Shown in pieces: positions 45,220-55,332 of a DNA stretch of 64,000 nt. Source of the stretch: Streptococcus mitis (GTDB lineage: Bacteria > Bacillota > Bacilli > Lactobacillales > Streptococcaceae). A program made the translations under genes and the position numbers. The notes under the pieces were generated by a model, which saw only the letters and a program-made list of their open reading frames with translations, ran no database searches and was not told the DNA's origin. Positions within the stretch are counted from its first letter, which is position 1. Every line of letters starts with the position of its first letter. Location of the stretch: contig NZ_JALDTZ010000005.1 of the NCBI RefSeq assembly GCF_023109105.1, forward strand, positions 1 through 64,000, written 5' to 3'.

Positions 45220-46491
45220 TCACAAGTTTCGTAATTTATCAATGATTTCCTTGCGTTGAGCCAGGGCCCGTTCGTATTTTCCACTATCTTCTGGAGAAAA
45301 GTAGCTATGGTCACGGATTTTTTCTGGTAGGTATTCTTGTTTGACCCAGTGACCTGGATAGTTATGAGGATAGAGGTAGTTTTGGGCGTTGCCAAGTTCC
45401 TTGCTTCCGCTATAGTGACCATCTCTTAGGTGTCTAGGAATTGGCAGATGACCTGATGTTTTAAGGTCAGCTAGAGCCTTATCCATAGCCACATAGGCTG
45501 AGTTGGACTTAGGTGAGAGTGCCAGGTCAATGACGACATTGGCGATGAGGATACGAGCCTCAGGGAAACCAATCCTCTGCGCCGCATCCAGAGCAGTGAC
45601 GGTATGAATCTGCGCTTCAGGATTGGCCAAGCCGATATCTTCGTAGGCAATGACGGTCAAGCGACGAGCGAGACTAGGAAGATCACCGGCCTCTATCAAG
45701 CGAGCGGCATAGTGGAGACTGGCATCGACATCCGAGCCACGGATGGATTTTTGCAGAGCAGAGAGAACATCATAGTGTCCATCCCCATCCTTGTCCATAG
45801 TGATGTAGCTTCTCTGCAGGCTATTTTCCATGATATCGAGCGTGATGTGACGGATACCGTCATCATTTGCCGGAGTCGAAAGAACGGCCAAATCCAGTGA
45901 GTTGAAGGCAGAACGGAGATCTCCATTGGTAGATGTTGCGATAAAATCAAGGGCATCATCATCTAACTCAACTGGAAAATCAAAACCTCGTTCAGGGTCA
46001 GTTAGGGCGATTTGAATGGCTTCCTTGACATCTTGGTTAGACAGGGGTTCCAACTCAAAAATCTGAACACGACTGCGGATGGCTGGCGTGACAGAAAAGA
46101 AAGGATTTTCAGTCGTCGCTCCAATCATAATGACCAGTCCACTTTCCAAGAGAGGCAAGAGGAAGTCTTGTTTAGTCTTGTCAAGACGATGAATCTCGTC
46201 CAGTAGCAGTACAAGGCCACCTGAGAATTTAGCTTCTTCAGCAATTTCTTGGAGACGTTTTTTACTATCAACAGTTGCATTGAAGGTTCGAAAGGCATAT
46301 TTGGTCGTTCCAGCGATGGCCGAAGCGATACTGGTTTTTCCGATACCCGGAGGCCCGTAGAGTATCATAGAGGATAGGCGATTGGCTTCCACCATGCGGC
46401 GGATAATCTTGCCTGGTCCAACTAGATGCTCCTGACCGATGACCTGGTCGATGGTTTTGGGGCGCATACGAAGCGCGAGATTGTCTGGCAT
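45220..46491 (-). CDS. rarA: RarA/MgsA, replication-associated recombination ATPase
   Basis: 423 residues: AAA+ core with Walker A YGPPGIGKTS near residue 44, Walker B LLLDEIHRLDK, sensor 1 GATTENPFF and arginine finger region SRVQIFEL, then the MgsA C-terminal helical domain (YEDIGLANPEAQ) and end (PHNYPGHWVKQEYLPE). Acts at stalled replication forks with SSB and polymerase clamp loader-like shape. The ATG at 46491 follows GAAAGGA; a start six codons earlier overlaps that site. Confidence 0.93.
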   Translation of the reverse strand: MPDNLALRMRPKTIDQVIGQEHLVGPGKIIRRMVEANRLSSMILYGPPGIGKTSIASAIAGTTKYAFRTFNATVDSKKRLQEIAEEAKFSGGLVLLLDEIHRLDKTKQDFLLPLLESGLVIMIGATTENPFFSVTPAIRSRVQIFELEPLSNQDVKEAIQIALTDPERGFDFPVELDDDALDFIATSTNGDLRSAFNSLDLAVLSTPANDDGIRHITLDIMENSLQRSYITMDKDGDGHYDVLSALQKSIRGSDVDASLHYAARLIEAGDLPSLARRLTVIAYEDIGLANPEAQIHTVTALDAAQRIGFPEARILIANVVIDLALSPKSNSAYVAMDKALADLKTSGHLPIPRHLRDGHYSGSKELGNAQNYLYPHNYPGHWVKQEYLPEKIRDHSYFSPEDSGKYERALAQRKEIIDKLRNL

Positions 46492-46606
46492 AGCAGTCCT
46501 TTCTAACATGGATTTTCTGATACGAATGTGGTAATATGGTAGTATCTATTTTAGCATATTTCCGAGTATTCGGGGCGATTAAAGAGTCGTATAGAAAGAG
46601 GACAAA

Positions 46607-47077
46607 ATGGCAACATACGGATTTTTAGATGTTTTACAAGAAGAGTTGGACAAGAACTTTCCTTTTGATTATGAGATTAGCTGGGATAAGCGCAATCATG
46701 CGGTGGAAGTGAGTTTTCTGTTAGAGGCACAAAATGCTGCAGGGGTGGAGATGTTAGATGAAGACGGAGAGGTTTCGTCAGATGATATCCTTTTTGAAGA
46801 AGCGGTACTTTTTTACAACCCTGCCAAGTCAACTGTTAATGAAGAAGACTATCTCACGGTCATCCCTTACCTGCCGAAGAAAGGTTTTTCTCGTGAATTT
46901 TTAGCTTATTTTGCGCTATTTCTCAAAGATACTGCAGAGGTTGGACTAGATGCTCTCATGGACTTTTTGGAAGACCCAGAAGCAGAAGAATTTGTCATGG
47001 AATGGAACCAAGAAGTCTTTGAAGAAGGAAAAGCAGGCTTGGAAGAGGGAGAATTTTATCCTTATCCGAGGTATTAG
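46607..47077 (+). CDS. DUF3013 family protein
   Basis: 156 residues, very acidic, without membrane segments: DVLQEELDKNFPFDYEISWDKRNHAVEVSF at the start, EAVLFYNPAKSTVNEEDYLTVIPYLPKKGFSREF in the middle. This matches the streptococcal DUF3013 proteins, of unknown function. Good spacing from AAAGAGG to ATG. It is followed 55 bases later by another acidic protein gene on the same strand and may share its transcript. Confidence 0.75.
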   Translation: MATYGFLDVLQEELDKNFPFDYEISWDKRNHAVEVSFLLEAQNAAGVEMLDEDGEVSSDDILFEEAVLFYNPAKSTVNEEDYLTVIPYLPKKGFSREFLAYFALFLKDTAEVGLDALMDFLEDPEAEEFVMEWNQEVFEEGKAGLEEGEFYPYPRY

Positions 47078-47132
47078 AAAAGATTCTAAGTGGACATTTT
47101 TAAATAATGAATTCAAGGAGAAGGGGGAGACT

Positions 47133-47675
47133 ATGCTAGAAAAAGTCAAACAGTTTTTCAGGAGAAGGTCAGCTAAAACTGAGCCGTCAGTTGATATTCT
47201 TCCCCGCAATCGCTTTGCGGATCTGGATTTCGAGAGAGTATTGAAATCAGGAGCTCGTCGCCTTGTTAATGAGGAAGGACGCTATGCTGAGGATGGGAAA
47301 ATCACAGAACTTGAATTTCCTGAAGATTTTGAGGAATTTGAATTTCTAGTTGGTTTTAAGACGGAGGAAGAAGAGCAGTTTCAGCAACTATTAGCTCGTT
47401 TGAATAGTTTTGACAATGCCATTCAGTCCCATTTGGAAAGTGAGTTGCAACAACCCATCCCTCAGTATGCTAAGGATCTCGGCTATACTCAGAAGAAGTG
47501 GGAAAGGACATTTTACTTCCATCCTTGGATATTAAGTTTTGAGGAAAACCCGCCTAATCTTCGCTATGTTGCAGATTATGTAAATGATGAGTTTACGGTT
47601 TATTTTGCTAAAAAACATGGTAGATGGCAGGCGTACTGGGATGTAGAGTGCCAAAAAGTAATCGAAGAAAACTAG
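47133..47675 (+). CDS. Hypothetical acidic protein
   Basis: 180 residues, soluble. Starts with a basic helix (MLEKVKQFFRRRSAKTEPS) and continues strongly acidic (KITELEFPEDFEEFEFLVGFKTEEEEQ). The end has an aromatic strand pattern (DEFTVYFAKKHGRWQAYWD). No family recognised. The ATG at 47133 follows AGGGGGAGA; a longer frame reading back into the DUF3013 gene is not credible. Confidence 0.6.
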   Translation: MLEKVKQFFRRRSAKTEPSVDILPRNRFADLDFERVLKSGARRLVNEEGRYAEDGKITELEFPEDFEEFEFLVGFKTEEEEQFQQLLARLNSFDNAIQSHLESELQQPIPQYAKDLGYTQKKWERTFYFHPWILSFEENPPNLRYVADYVNDEFTVYFAKKHGRWQAYWDVECQKVIEEN

Positions 47676-47724
47676 CTTGTATTTTCTTAGAGAGTAATTA
47701 TTATCATAGAAAAGAGTAAATATC

Positions 47725-48159
47725 ATGGAATTATTGGATAGCAGAATGGATTTTACAGGCTCTAAGATTGCCTTGATTTGTGGGGGTAAGGTTTTGACTA
47801 TCTTACGTGATGACAAGGACGATATCCTTTGTCCCAACATGTGGGATTTGCCAGGTGGTGGCCGTGAAGGGGATGAAAGTCCTTTTGACTGCGCTCAGCG
47901 TGAAGTCTATGAAGAACTAGGAATTCATCTAACTGAAGAGTGCCTGCTTTGGAGTAAAGTATACTCAAGTGTGCTTTTTGAGTGGAAGCAGTCGGTCTTT
48001 ATGGTTGGTCAGCTAAGTCAAGATCAGTTTGACAGTATCGTATTTGGAGATGAAGGGCAGGCCTATCAGCTGATGAAAGTTGAGGAATTTCTTACTTCCA
48101 GTCAAGTTATACCTCAGTTGCAGAGAAGATTGAGGGATTATTTAAAAGTAAGTGATTAG
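47725..48159 (+). CDS. NUDIX hydrolase
   Basis: 144 residues with a complete Nudix box, GGGREGDESPFDCAQREVYEELGI (about 47-70), preceded by MWDLPGG, which places it with MutT-like pyrophosphohydrolases acting on nucleoside diphosphate derivatives. The exact substrate is unknown. A single gene after the DUF3013 pair, followed by a hairpin (48222-48256). Confidence 0.85.
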   Translation: MELLDSRMDFTGSKIALICGGKVLTILRDDKDDILCPNMWDLPGGGREGDESPFDCAQREVYEELGIHLTEECLLWSKVYSSVLFEWKQSVFMVGQLSQDQFDSIVFGDEGQAYQLMKVEEFLTSSQVIPQLQRRLRDYLKVSD

Positions 48160-48221
48160 AAAGGATGGTTCAGTTAAATTTCTAAACTGAACTCGCCCTA
48201 AACACTGTGACAAAAAAGATA

Positions 48222-48256
48222 AACTTCTCATAGACACAAGCGTCTTCAGAGAAGTT
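48222..48256 (+). terminator. Hairpin between NUDIX gene and prmA
   Basis: AACTTCTC (48222-48229) and GAGAAGTT (48249-48256) are exact complements with a 19-base loop; the T run after it is weak. It may terminate the NUDIX transcript or lie in the prmA leader. Confidence 0.45.
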
Positions 48257-48297
48257 CCTATTTTGGCTTTGTGTTTTACGGGCTTGGTATCTTAATT

Positions 48298-49248
48298 ATG
48301 GAAACATGGCAAGAGTTAAAAGTTACAGTTAAGCGCGAGGGAGAGGAGCTGGTCTCTAATCTCCTGATTGAGTTAGGCGCCCAAGGTGTTGCAATCGAAG
48401 ACAGCATGGACTATGTGGGAAATGTGGATCGCTTTGGTGAGATTTTCCCTGAGGTTGAGCAACAGGAAGAAATCGTGGTGACAGCCTACTATCCTGATAC
48501 GGTTGATATAGCAGTGGTTGAGGCAGATTTGCAGGCTCACTTAGCAGAATTGACAGATTTTATGGATCTGGGAGAGGTCAAGATGGGGACAACTGCCTTG
48601 GCTGAGGAAGATTGGGCGGACAATTGGAAGAAATACTATGAACCAGCTCGTATTACTCATGATTTGACCATCGTGCCGTCTTGGACAGACTATGAGGCGA
48701 CTGCTGGAGAAAAGATTATCAAGCTGGATCCAGGAATGGCATTTGGAACTGGAACCCACCCAACGACCAAGATGAGCCTTTTTGCCTTGGAGCAGGTTCT
48801 CCGTGGTGGTGAGACGGTACTAGATGTGGGGACTGGTTCAGGGGTTCTTTCCATTGCTAGCTCGCTACTTGGTGCTAAAGAAATTTTTGCCTATGACCTG
48901 GACGATGTGGCGGTTCGAGTCGCTCAGGAAAATATTGAGCTCAATCCTGGTATGGAAAACATCCATGTAGCAACAGGAGACTTGCTTAAGGGTGTTGAGA
49001 TTGAGGCAGATGTTATCGTGGCTAATATCTTGGCAGATATTCTCATTCACCTGACAGAGGATGCTTATCGTTTGGTCAAGGATGAAGGCTACCTGATCAT
49101 GAGTGGGATTATTAAGGATAAGTGGGACATGGTGCGCGAATCGGCTGAGTCAGCTGGATTTTTCCTTGAAACCCATATGATTCAAGGCGAATGGAATGCC
49201 TATGTTTTCAAGAAGACCAAGGATATTTCAGGTGTGATTGGAGGCTAG
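48298..49248 (+). CDS. prmA: Ribosomal protein L11 methyltransferase
   Basis: 316 residues: N-terminal substrate-recognition domain ([31 protein letters not shown]), then a class I methyltransferase with [12 protein letters not shown], motif [14 protein letters not shown] near 175 and motif [11 protein letters not shown]. Trimethylates ribosomal protein L11. The ATG at 48298 gives the standard N-terminus, though no strong ribosome site stands before it. One base separates its stop from the rsmE start. Confidence 0.93.
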   Translation: METWQELKVTVKREGEELVSNLLIELGAQGVAIEDSMDYVGNVDRFGEIFPEVEQQEEIVVTAYYPDTVDIAVVEADLQAHLAELTDFMDLGEVKMGTTALAEEDWADNWKKYYEPARITHDLTIVPSWTDYEATAGEKIIKLDPGMAFGTGTHPTTKMSLFALEQVLRGGETVLDVGTGSGVLSIASSLLGAKEIFAYDLDDVAVRVAQENIELNPGMENIHVATGDLLKGVEIEADVIVANILADILIHLTEDAYRLVKDEGYLIMSGIIKDKWDMVRESAESAGFFLETHMIQGEWNAYVFKKTKDISGVIGG

Positions 49249-49249
49249 C

Positions 49250-49993
49250 ATGCAACAGTATTTTGTTAAAGGTAGTGCAATCTCTCCTGTCACCATTGAG
49301 GACAAGGAAACCAGCAAGCATATGTTTCAGGTCATGCGTTTGAAAGAAGATGACCAGGTAACCTTGGTCTTTGATGATGGCATTAAGCGTTTGGCGCGCG
49401 TGGTAAATGTAGAGGGTCGTCAGTTTGAGTTAATTGAGGAATTGGATGACAATGTGGAACTGCCAGTCCAAGTGACCATCGCATCTGGATTTCCCAAGGG
49501 AGACAAGCTGGAGTTCATCACTCAGAAAGTAACAGAACTCGGAGCTAGCCAGATCTGGGCCTTCCCTGCTGACTGGTCGGTCGCCAAGTGGGATGGCAAG
49601 AAATTGGGTAAAAAGGTTGAAAAACTAGAAAAAATTGCCCTTGGAGCAGCAGAACAAAGCAAGCGTAATGTTGTTCCAAGTATCAAGCTTTTTGAGAAAA
49701 AAGCAGACTTTCTAGCCCAACTTGACCAGTTTGACTCTATCGTAGTGGCCTATGAAGAATCAGCTAAAGAAGGAGAAAGCGCTGCGCTTTTACAAGCAGT
49801 TACTGGACTCGAGAAAGGAGACAAATTGCTCTTTATCTTTGGTCCAGAAGGTGGTCTCTCACCTGCAGAAATTGAGAGTTTTGAAGCTAAGGGATCAGTC
49901 TTAGCAGGACTTGGCCCTCGCATTTTGCGAGCAGAAACAGCACCGCTTTACGCCTTATCAGCCCTTAGTGTTTTATTAGAATTAGAGAAATAA
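49250..49993 (+). CDS. rsmE: 16S rRNA m3U1498 methyltransferase
   Basis: 247 residues of the SPOUT class: PUA-like N-terminus (MQQYFVKG, HMFQVMRLKEDDQV), then the knotted domain with KVTELGASQIWAFP, AAEQSKRNVVPSI, FIFGPEGGLSPAEIE and LGPRILRAETAPLYALSAL. Methylates U1498 of 16S rRNA. The ATG at 49250 follows GGAGG; operon with prmA. Confidence 0.93.
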   Translation: MQQYFVKGSAISPVTIEDKETSKHMFQVMRLKEDDQVTLVFDDGIKRLARVVNVEGRQFELIEELDDNVELPVQVTIASGFPKGDKLEFITQKVTELGASQIWAFPADWSVAKWDGKKLGKKVEKLEKIALGAAEQSKRNVVPSIKLFEKKADFLAQLDQFDSIVVAYEESAKEGESAALLQAVTGLEKGDKLLFIFGPEGGLSPAEIESFEAKGSVLAGLGPRILRAETAPLYALSALSVLLELEK

Positions 49994-50003
49994 GAGGAAG
50001 AAA

Positions 50004-51809
50004 ATGGAACAAAAACACCGTTCAGAGTTTCCAGAGAAGGAACTTTGGGATTTAACAGCCCTATACCAAGACCGTGAGGATTTCTTGCGTGCGATCGAGA
50101 AGGCTCGCGAAGACATCAACCAGTTTAGCCGTGATTACAAGGGCAATCTTCACACTTTTGAGGATTTCGAGAAGGCCTTTGCAGAATTGGAACAAATCTA
50201 CATTCAGATGAGCCATATTGGTAACTATGGTTTTATGCCTCAGACGACAGATTATAGCAATGACGAATTTGCTAACATTGCCCAAGCTGGGATGGAATTT
50301 GAAACAGATGCCAGCGTAGACTTGACCTTTTTTGACGATGCCTTGGTGGCAGCGGACGAGGAAGTCTTGGACCGTTTGGGGGAATTGCCTCACTTAACGG
50401 CAGCCATTCGTCAGGCAAAAATCAAAAAAGCCCACTATCTAGGGGCTGATGTGGAAAAAGCCTTGACCAATCTGGGTGAAGTTTTCTACAGTCCACAGGA
50501 TATTTACACTAAGATGCGAGCTGGGGATTTTGAAATGGCTGACTTTGAAGCCCATGGCAAAACCTACAAAAATAGCTTTGTGACCTATGAGAATTTCTAC
50601 CAAAACCACGAGGATGCTGAGGTTCGTGAGAAATCTTTCTGTTCCTTCTCAGAAGGGCTTCGTAAGCACCAAAATACGGCTGCGGCTGCCTATCTAGCCC
50701 AAGTCAAGTCTGAAAAATTATTGGCAGATATGAAGGGATATGACTCCGTCTTTGACTATCTTCTAGCTGAGCAAGAAGTGGACCGTGCTATGTTTGATCG
50801 TCAGATTGACCTCATCATGAAGGATTTTGCGCCCGTTGCTCAGAGATACCTCAAGCATGTTGCCAAGGTAAATGGTCTTGAAAAGATGACCTTTGCAGAC
50901 TGGAAATTGGACTTGGATAGCGCCCTTAATCCTCAAGTGACTATTGATGACGCCTATGATTTGGTCATGAAGTCGGTAGAACCTTTGGGTCAAGAATATT
51001 GTCAGGAAGTTGCTCGTTATCAAGAAGAGCGCTGGGTGGATTTTGCTGCTAATAGTGGCAAGGATTCTGGTGGTTATGCGGCGGACCCATATCGCGTGCA
51101 TCCTTATGTTCTCATGAGCTGGACAGGCCGTTTGAGCGATGTCTATACCTTAATTCATGAAATCGGACATTCTGGTCAATTCATCTTTTCAGATAATCAT
51201 CAAAGCTACTTTAACGCCCACATGTCGACCTACTATGTTGAAGCGCCGTCAACTTTCAATGAATTGCTTCTCAGTGACTACTTAGAGCACCAGTCTGATG
51301 ACCCTCGTCAAAAACGCTTTGCCCTTGCTCACCGCTTGACAGACACCTACTTCCATAACTTTATCACTCACCTTTTGGAAGCAGCCTTCCAACGTAAGGT
51401 TTATACATTGATTGAAGAAGGAGAAACCTTCGGAGCAAGCAAGCTCAACAGCATTATGAAGGAAGTTTTGACGGATTTCTGGGGCGATGCCATTGAGATT
51501 GATGATGATGCAGCTTTGACTTGGATGCGTCAAGCTCACTACTACATGGGCTTGTATAGTTACACCTACTCAGCAGGACTAGTGATTTCGACTGCGGGTT
51601 ACCTCCATCTGAAACATTCAGAAACTGGAGCTGAAGATTGGCTCAATCTCCTCAAATCAGGTGGTAGCAAGACACCGCTTGAGTCAGCCATGATTATCGG
51701 AGCGGACATTTCAACGGACAAACCACTTCGTGATACCATCCAGTTCTTGTCAGACACAGTTGATCAGATTATTGCCTACAGTGCCCAGTTGGGGGAATTG
51801 GAAGTCTAG
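50004..51809 (+). CDS. pepF: Oligoendopeptidase F
   Basis: 601 residues, M3 metallopeptidase family. The zinc motif is LIHEIGHSGQ (about residue 386), followed by EAPSTFNELLL, which supplies the third ligand Glu. Cytosolic enzymes of this family cut peptides of about 7-17 residues. No signal peptide. It starts 10 bases after rsmE and may be in the same operon; a two-way hairpin follows. Confidence 0.93.
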   Translation: MEQKHRSEFPEKELWDLTALYQDREDFLRAIEKAREDINQFSRDYKGNLHTFEDFEKAFAELEQIYIQMSHIGNYGFMPQTTDYSNDEFANIAQAGMEFETDASVDLTFFDDALVAADEEVLDRLGELPHLTAAIRQAKIKKAHYLGADVEKALTNLGEVFYSPQDIYTKMRAGDFEMADFEAHGKTYKNSFVTYENFYQNHEDAEVREKSFCSFSEGLRKHQNTAAAAYLAQVKSEKLLADMKGYDSVFDYLLAEQEVDRAMFDRQIDLIMKDFAPVAQRYLKHVAKVNGLEKMTFADWKLDLDSALNPQVTIDDAYDLVMKSVEPLGQEYCQEVARYQEERWVDFAANSGKDSGGYAADPYRVHPYVLMSWTGRLSDVYTLIHEIGHSGQFIFSDNHQSYFNAHMSTYYVEAPSTFNELLLSDYLEHQSDDPRQKRFALAHRLTDTYFHNFITHLLEAAFQRKVYTLIEEGETFGASKLNSIMKEVLTDFWGDAIEIDDDAALTWMRQAHYYMGLYSYTYSAGLVISTAGYLHLKHSETGAEDWLNLLKSGGSKTPLESAMIIGADISTDKPLRDTIQFLSDTVDQIIAYSAQLGELEV

Positions 51810-51925
51810 GGTAAGAGATATCTTTGGATAATGATAAAGATATAGAATGTACTTCATTTTATATGCTTTAAAAATAAAATTCTAGAACAAAAAAGATTCC
51901 TATCTAGAATCGCCAGATATTAAAA

Positions 51926-51957
51926 GAGGTTGGATTGTTTTCCAACCTCACTTTTTT
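51926..51957. terminator. Bidirectional terminator
   Basis: GAGGTTGG (51926-51933) pairs with CCAACCTC (51942-51949); a T run follows on the plus strand and an A-rich run precedes it, so it can serve pepF and the convergent reductase gene. Confidence 0.75.
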
Positions 51958-51961
51958 GATC

Positions 51962-52726
51962 TTAATGGAATTGCATACCACCATCAACGATAATGGTTTG
52001 TCCTGTAATGTAGTTTGAATCTGGTCCAGCAAGGAAGCTAACTGCTGCAGCTACATCTTCTGGTTCAGATAGACGTTTTAGGGTAATATCTTTTGCAAAT
52101 GTCTGCATACCCCACTCGTCATCTTTTCCTGCATTTTTACCAACTTCATGAGCGATATCGTACATCATTGGTGTTTTAACGATACCTGGAGCATAGGCGT
52201 TGACAGTGATACCTGACTCTGCTAAATCACGCGCCAATGTTTGAGTAATACCACGAACAGCGAATTTTGTACCGCCGTAAACAGTCAAGTTTGGATTTCC
52301 GACAACACCTGCTTGTGAAGTAGCATTGATGATTTTACCACCGTGACCAAGTGCTTTAAATTGATCTTGAGCAGCTTGTGCTCCCCAAATCACACCACCG
52401 ACGTTAATAGCAAATGTGCGAGCGAATTGTTCCTCTGTAATTGTATCCAGAGGTGTAGTAGGAGCGACACCAGCGTTGTTTACAACAACGTTCAAGTCTC
52501 CGAAATGATCGACAACTTTTTGGAAAGCTGCAGCTACTTCTGCTTGTTTAGACACATCAGCTACAACAGCAAAAGCCTTATCTGCTGACAATTCAGCAAC
52601 TGCTTTCTCAGCTGTTTCAGCGTTGTAGTCTAAAACTCCAACCTTAAAACCATCTTGAACCAAGCGTTTTGCGATTGCAAAACCGATCCCTTGACCTGCA
52701 CCTGTAACGATAGCTACTTTAGACAT
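51962..52726 (-). CDS. butA: (S)-acetoin forming diacetyl reductase / butanediol dehydrogenase (SDR)
   Basis: 254 residues of the classical short-chain dehydrogenase family: cofactor loop TGAGQGIG (9-16), NNAG near 88, catalytic Ser-Tyr-Lys as [22 protein letters not shown] (Tyr near 152, Lys near 156), and C-terminal [18 protein letters not shown]. It matches meso-2,3-butanediol dehydrogenase/diacetyl reductase, which recycles NADH through acetoin. ATG 52726 follows GGAGG; ten extra residues upstream are excluded. Confidence 0.85.
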   Translation of the reverse strand: MSKVAIVTGAGQGIGFAIAKRLVQDGFKVGVLDYNAETAEKAVAELSADKAFAVVADVSKQAEVAAAFQKVVDHFGDLNVVVNNAGVAPTTPLDTITEEQFARTFAINVGGVIWGAQAAQDQFKALGHGGKIINATSQAGVVGNPNLTVYGGTKFAVRGITQTLARDLAESGITVNAYAPGIVKTPMMYDIAHEVGKNAGKDDEWGMQTFAKDITLKRLSEPEDVAAAVSFLAGPDSNYITGQTIIVDGGMQFH

Positions 52727-52997
52727 ATGATTCCTCCTTGGTATCCGTGATACCATTCAAACGTTCATAAAAGAACAGCAAAGGGTTATAAGTGAGTTGT
52801 GATAGACTCTAAAAGAAGTCCTATCACTTTTTAGTATATACCTTTGTGAAATTTGTGTCAAACAAATACCTACTTTTTGGAAAAAATCAACCCTCTAAGA
52901 GTGAAAAAATATCTGAGACTAACCTATTTATCTTTTATAATGATGATAGCTAGAAAAGAATGTTGTATAATAGATGTGTATGATTGGAGGTATGGGG

Positions 52998-53789
52998 ATG
53001 TATCAAGAATTGAAAAGAAAAGTAATAGAAGAAAAACCGAGCTATCGTCAAGAAGAACTCCTATGGTTACTTGAGCACTTAGGGGATCCCAATCCAGATA
53101 TTCGTGATGAATTGGTTTTTACCAGTCTGGCTAGGGGGATTCAAGAAGAGTTATTTACTAAGGAGCAATTTCAGTTGATTGCTGCTGAGATTGTCTCTGA
53201 TGGTGGGCTAGATAAAGAGAGTGATAAGACAGGAGCTTCAACGCTTGAACGTTCTTTTAGGGCACTTATTTATGCTAATCTTTTATCTGCCGATGGCAAT
53301 CAACAGTCTCTTTTTTATCAAGTGCTTAAGACTGATATCAGAAATACGATGCTCGATCAAGGGTTGCATTACCTTGAAAAAGAAGAGGATACGACAGGTT
53401 TTTCAAGTCAATATGGTTGGGTGCATGCTTTTGCTCATGGGGCTGATCTTTTGACTGAAGTTGTTTGTCATCCAGACTTTTCTGCAAGTCGAATTGATGA
53501 GGTGTTTGAGATCCTTGGTCCTATGTTTAAAAGAGTTTCGATTCGGTTTATTGATGATGAGGACTGGCGCTTGGCCAGAGTGCTTTATGAACCTATTTTG
53601 CAAGGAAAGGTGGAGCAAGCGACACTGGCTTCTTGGATAAAGTCCCTTGATTTCCCGATAGAAGATAGGGAAGATTTTTATAAAATTTCCAATTTCAGAT
53701 CCTGTCTCTTAGAAGTCTATGTTCAACTCGACCAGAGAAATAGTTTACAAGATGACTTGAAAGAAGCTATTCAATCTTTTCAATATTAG
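52998..53789 (+). CDS. DUF2785 family protein
   Basis: 263 residues, mostly helical and soluble. The DUF2785 landmarks are LEHLGDPNPDIRDELVFTSL near the start, FRALIYANLLSAD in the middle and YGWVHAFAHGADLLTEVV near 135-152. The function is unknown; the helical repeats resemble HEAT-like scaffolds. I chose ATG 52998 (MYQELKRKV), seven bases after GGAGG, over three earlier in-frame codons. Confidence 0.78.
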   Translation: MYQELKRKVIEEKPSYRQEELLWLLEHLGDPNPDIRDELVFTSLARGIQEELFTKEQFQLIAAEIVSDGGLDKESDKTGASTLERSFRALIYANLLSADGNQQSLFYQVLKTDIRNTMLDQGLHYLEKEEDTTGFSSQYGWVHAFAHGADLLTEVVCHPDFSASRIDEVFEILGPMFKRVSIRFIDDEDWRLARVLYEPILQGKVEQATLASWIKSLDFPIEDREDFYKISNFRSCLLEVYVQLDQRNSLQDDLKEAIQSFQY

Positions 53790-53898
53790 ATTTCGACTAT
53801 TAAATGTGAAAACTTGCACAAAATTTCCAAGCACTTTTCTTGAAACCCTTTCCTCCTTCTGATAGACTAATACATAGTTTGAAAAAAGGAGACTTAAT

Positions 53899-54567
53899 AT
53901 GAAAAAATTTGTTGCTGAATTGATCGGTACTTTTATGCTTGTGTTCATCGGAACAGGAGCTGTTGTTTTTGGAAATGGTGTTGAAGGTCTTGGACACCTT
54001 GGGATTGCTCTTGCCTTTGGTTTGGCAATCGTAGTTGCAGCTTTCTCAATCGGAACTGTTTCAGGTGCTCACTTGAACCCAGCTGTTTCTATCGCTATGT
54101 TTGTTAACAAACGTTTGTCATCTTCAGAACTTGTAAACTACATCCTTGGTCAAGTAGTTGGTGCTTTCTTAGCATCTGTTTCTGTATTCTTCCTCTTGGC
54201 AAATTCAGGTATGTCAACTGCAAGTCTTGGTGAAAATGCCTTGGCAAACGGTGTAACTGTCTTTGGTGGTTTCTTGTTTGAAGTCATCGCAACTTTCTTG
54301 TTTGTTTTGGTGATCATGACTGTAACTTCAGCAAGCAAAGGGAATGGCGCAATCGCTGGTTTGGTGATCGGTTTGTCATTGACAGCTTTGATTCTAGCTG
54401 GCTTGAACATCACTGGACTTTCAGTAAACCCAGCTCGTAGCTTGGCTCCTGCTGTATTGGTAGGTGGCGCAGCACTTCAACAAGTTTGGATTTTCATCCT
54501 TGCACCAATCGTTGGTGGAGTTCTTGCAGCCCTTGTTGCTAAAAACTTCCTTGGAACTGAAGAATAA
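53899..54567 (+). CDS. aqpZ: Aquaporin Z-type water/glycerol channel
   Basis: 222 residues with six membrane helices and the two pore motifs: SGAHLNPAVS (near 54-63) and VNPARSLAPA (about residue 175 onward). The short loops and length favour a water-selective AqpZ-like channel over GlpF, but selectivity was not tested; no glycerol genes are nearby. Strong codon bias (frequent GCT/GGT/GTT) suggests high expression. AAAAAGGAG precedes the ATG; a terminator follows. Confidence 0.88.
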   Translation: MKKFVAELIGTFMLVFIGTGAVVFGNGVEGLGHLGIALAFGLAIVVAAFSIGTVSGAHLNPAVSIAMFVNKRLSSSELVNYILGQVVGAFLASVSVFFLLANSGMSTASLGENALANGVTVFGGFLFEVIATFLFVLVIMTVTSASKGNGAIAGLVIGLSLTALILAGLNITGLSVNPARSLAPAVLVGGAALQQVWIFILAPIVGGVLAALVAKNFLGTEE

Positions 54568-54576
54568 TTGAAACTT

Positions 54577-54616
54577 AAAAAGCCTTGCTTCTCATCTTGA
54601 GAAACAGGGCTTTTTC
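54577..54616 (+). terminator. Terminator after aqpZ
   Basis: AAAAAGCC-TTG pairs with CA-GGGCTTTTT around an inner TTCTCATCTTGAGAA hairpin, followed by T residues. Confidence 0.7.
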
Positions 54617-54621
54617 GTATG

Positions 54622-54818
54622 ATACTCTTCGAAAATCTTTTCAAACCACGTCAGCTTCACCTTACCGTATGTATATGTTACTGACTTCGTCAGTTCCATC
54701 TACAACCTCAAAACCATGTTTTGAGCTGACTTCGCCAGTCTTATCTATAACCTCAAAGCAGTGCTTTGAGCAACCTGCGGCTAGCTTCCTAGTTTGCTCT
54801 TTGATGTTCATTGAGTAT
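54622..54818 (+). repeat. BOX element (boxA-boxB-boxC)
   Basis: About 197 bases from the boxA tip (ATACTCTTCGAAAATC) through one boxB unit (CTACAACCTCAAAACCATG) to the boxC end (TGATGTTCATTGAGTAT). It separates the aqpZ terminator from the end of queF, four bases before that gene's stop. Confidence 0.9.
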
Positions 54819-54822
54819 GAGT

Positions 54823-55314
54823 TTAACGGTTGTCAATTTTCTCTGGATAGAGGTCATGTTGGAAGAGACGTTGTTCTGCCAATCCTTCATACTTGGTTCC
54901 AGGTCTACCGTAGTTGTAGTAGGGGTCGATTGAAATGCCACCGCGAGGTGTAAATTTTCCCCAGACTTCTAAATAGCGAGGGTCTAGCAAGTTGACCAAG
55001 TCTTTCCCGATAGTGTTGATACAGTTTTCATGGAAATCTCCATGGTTTCGGTAGCTAAAGAGGTAGAGTTTGAGGGATTTTGACTCGACACAGAGCTTGT
55101 CAGGAATGTAGGAAATATAAATAGTTGCAAAGTCTGGTTGAGCAGTGATGGGACAAAGTGAGGTAAATTCAGGACAGTTGAACTTGATGAAATAGTCATT
55201 TTCCACATGACGATTGTCAAAGGATTCGAGGACATCTGGTTGATATTCGAAAATGTAGTTGGTTTCTTTGTTGCCGAGGAGGCTGAGGTTTTTCATTTCT
55301 TCTTGTTGTGACAT
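54823..55314 (-). CDS. queF: NADPH-dependent preQ0 reductase
   Basis: 163 residues, short (YkvM-type) QueF. Catalytic Cys in [11 protein letters not shown] (near residue 55), and the QueF signature [14 protein letters not shown]. It reduces the nitrile of preQ0 to the amine of preQ1, the last step before transfer to tRNA. Last gene of queCDEF, separated from queE by 18 bases. Confidence 0.93.
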   Translation of the reverse strand: MSQQEEMKNLSLLGNKETNYIFEYQPDVLESFDNRHVENDYFIKFNCPEFTSLCPITAQPDFATIYISYIPDKLCVESKSLKLYLFSYRNHGDFHENCINTIGKDLVNLLDPRYLEVWGKFTPRGGISIDPYYNYGRPGTKYEGLAEQRLFQHDLYPEKIDNR

Positions 55315-55332
55315 GATTTTTTCTTTCTAATC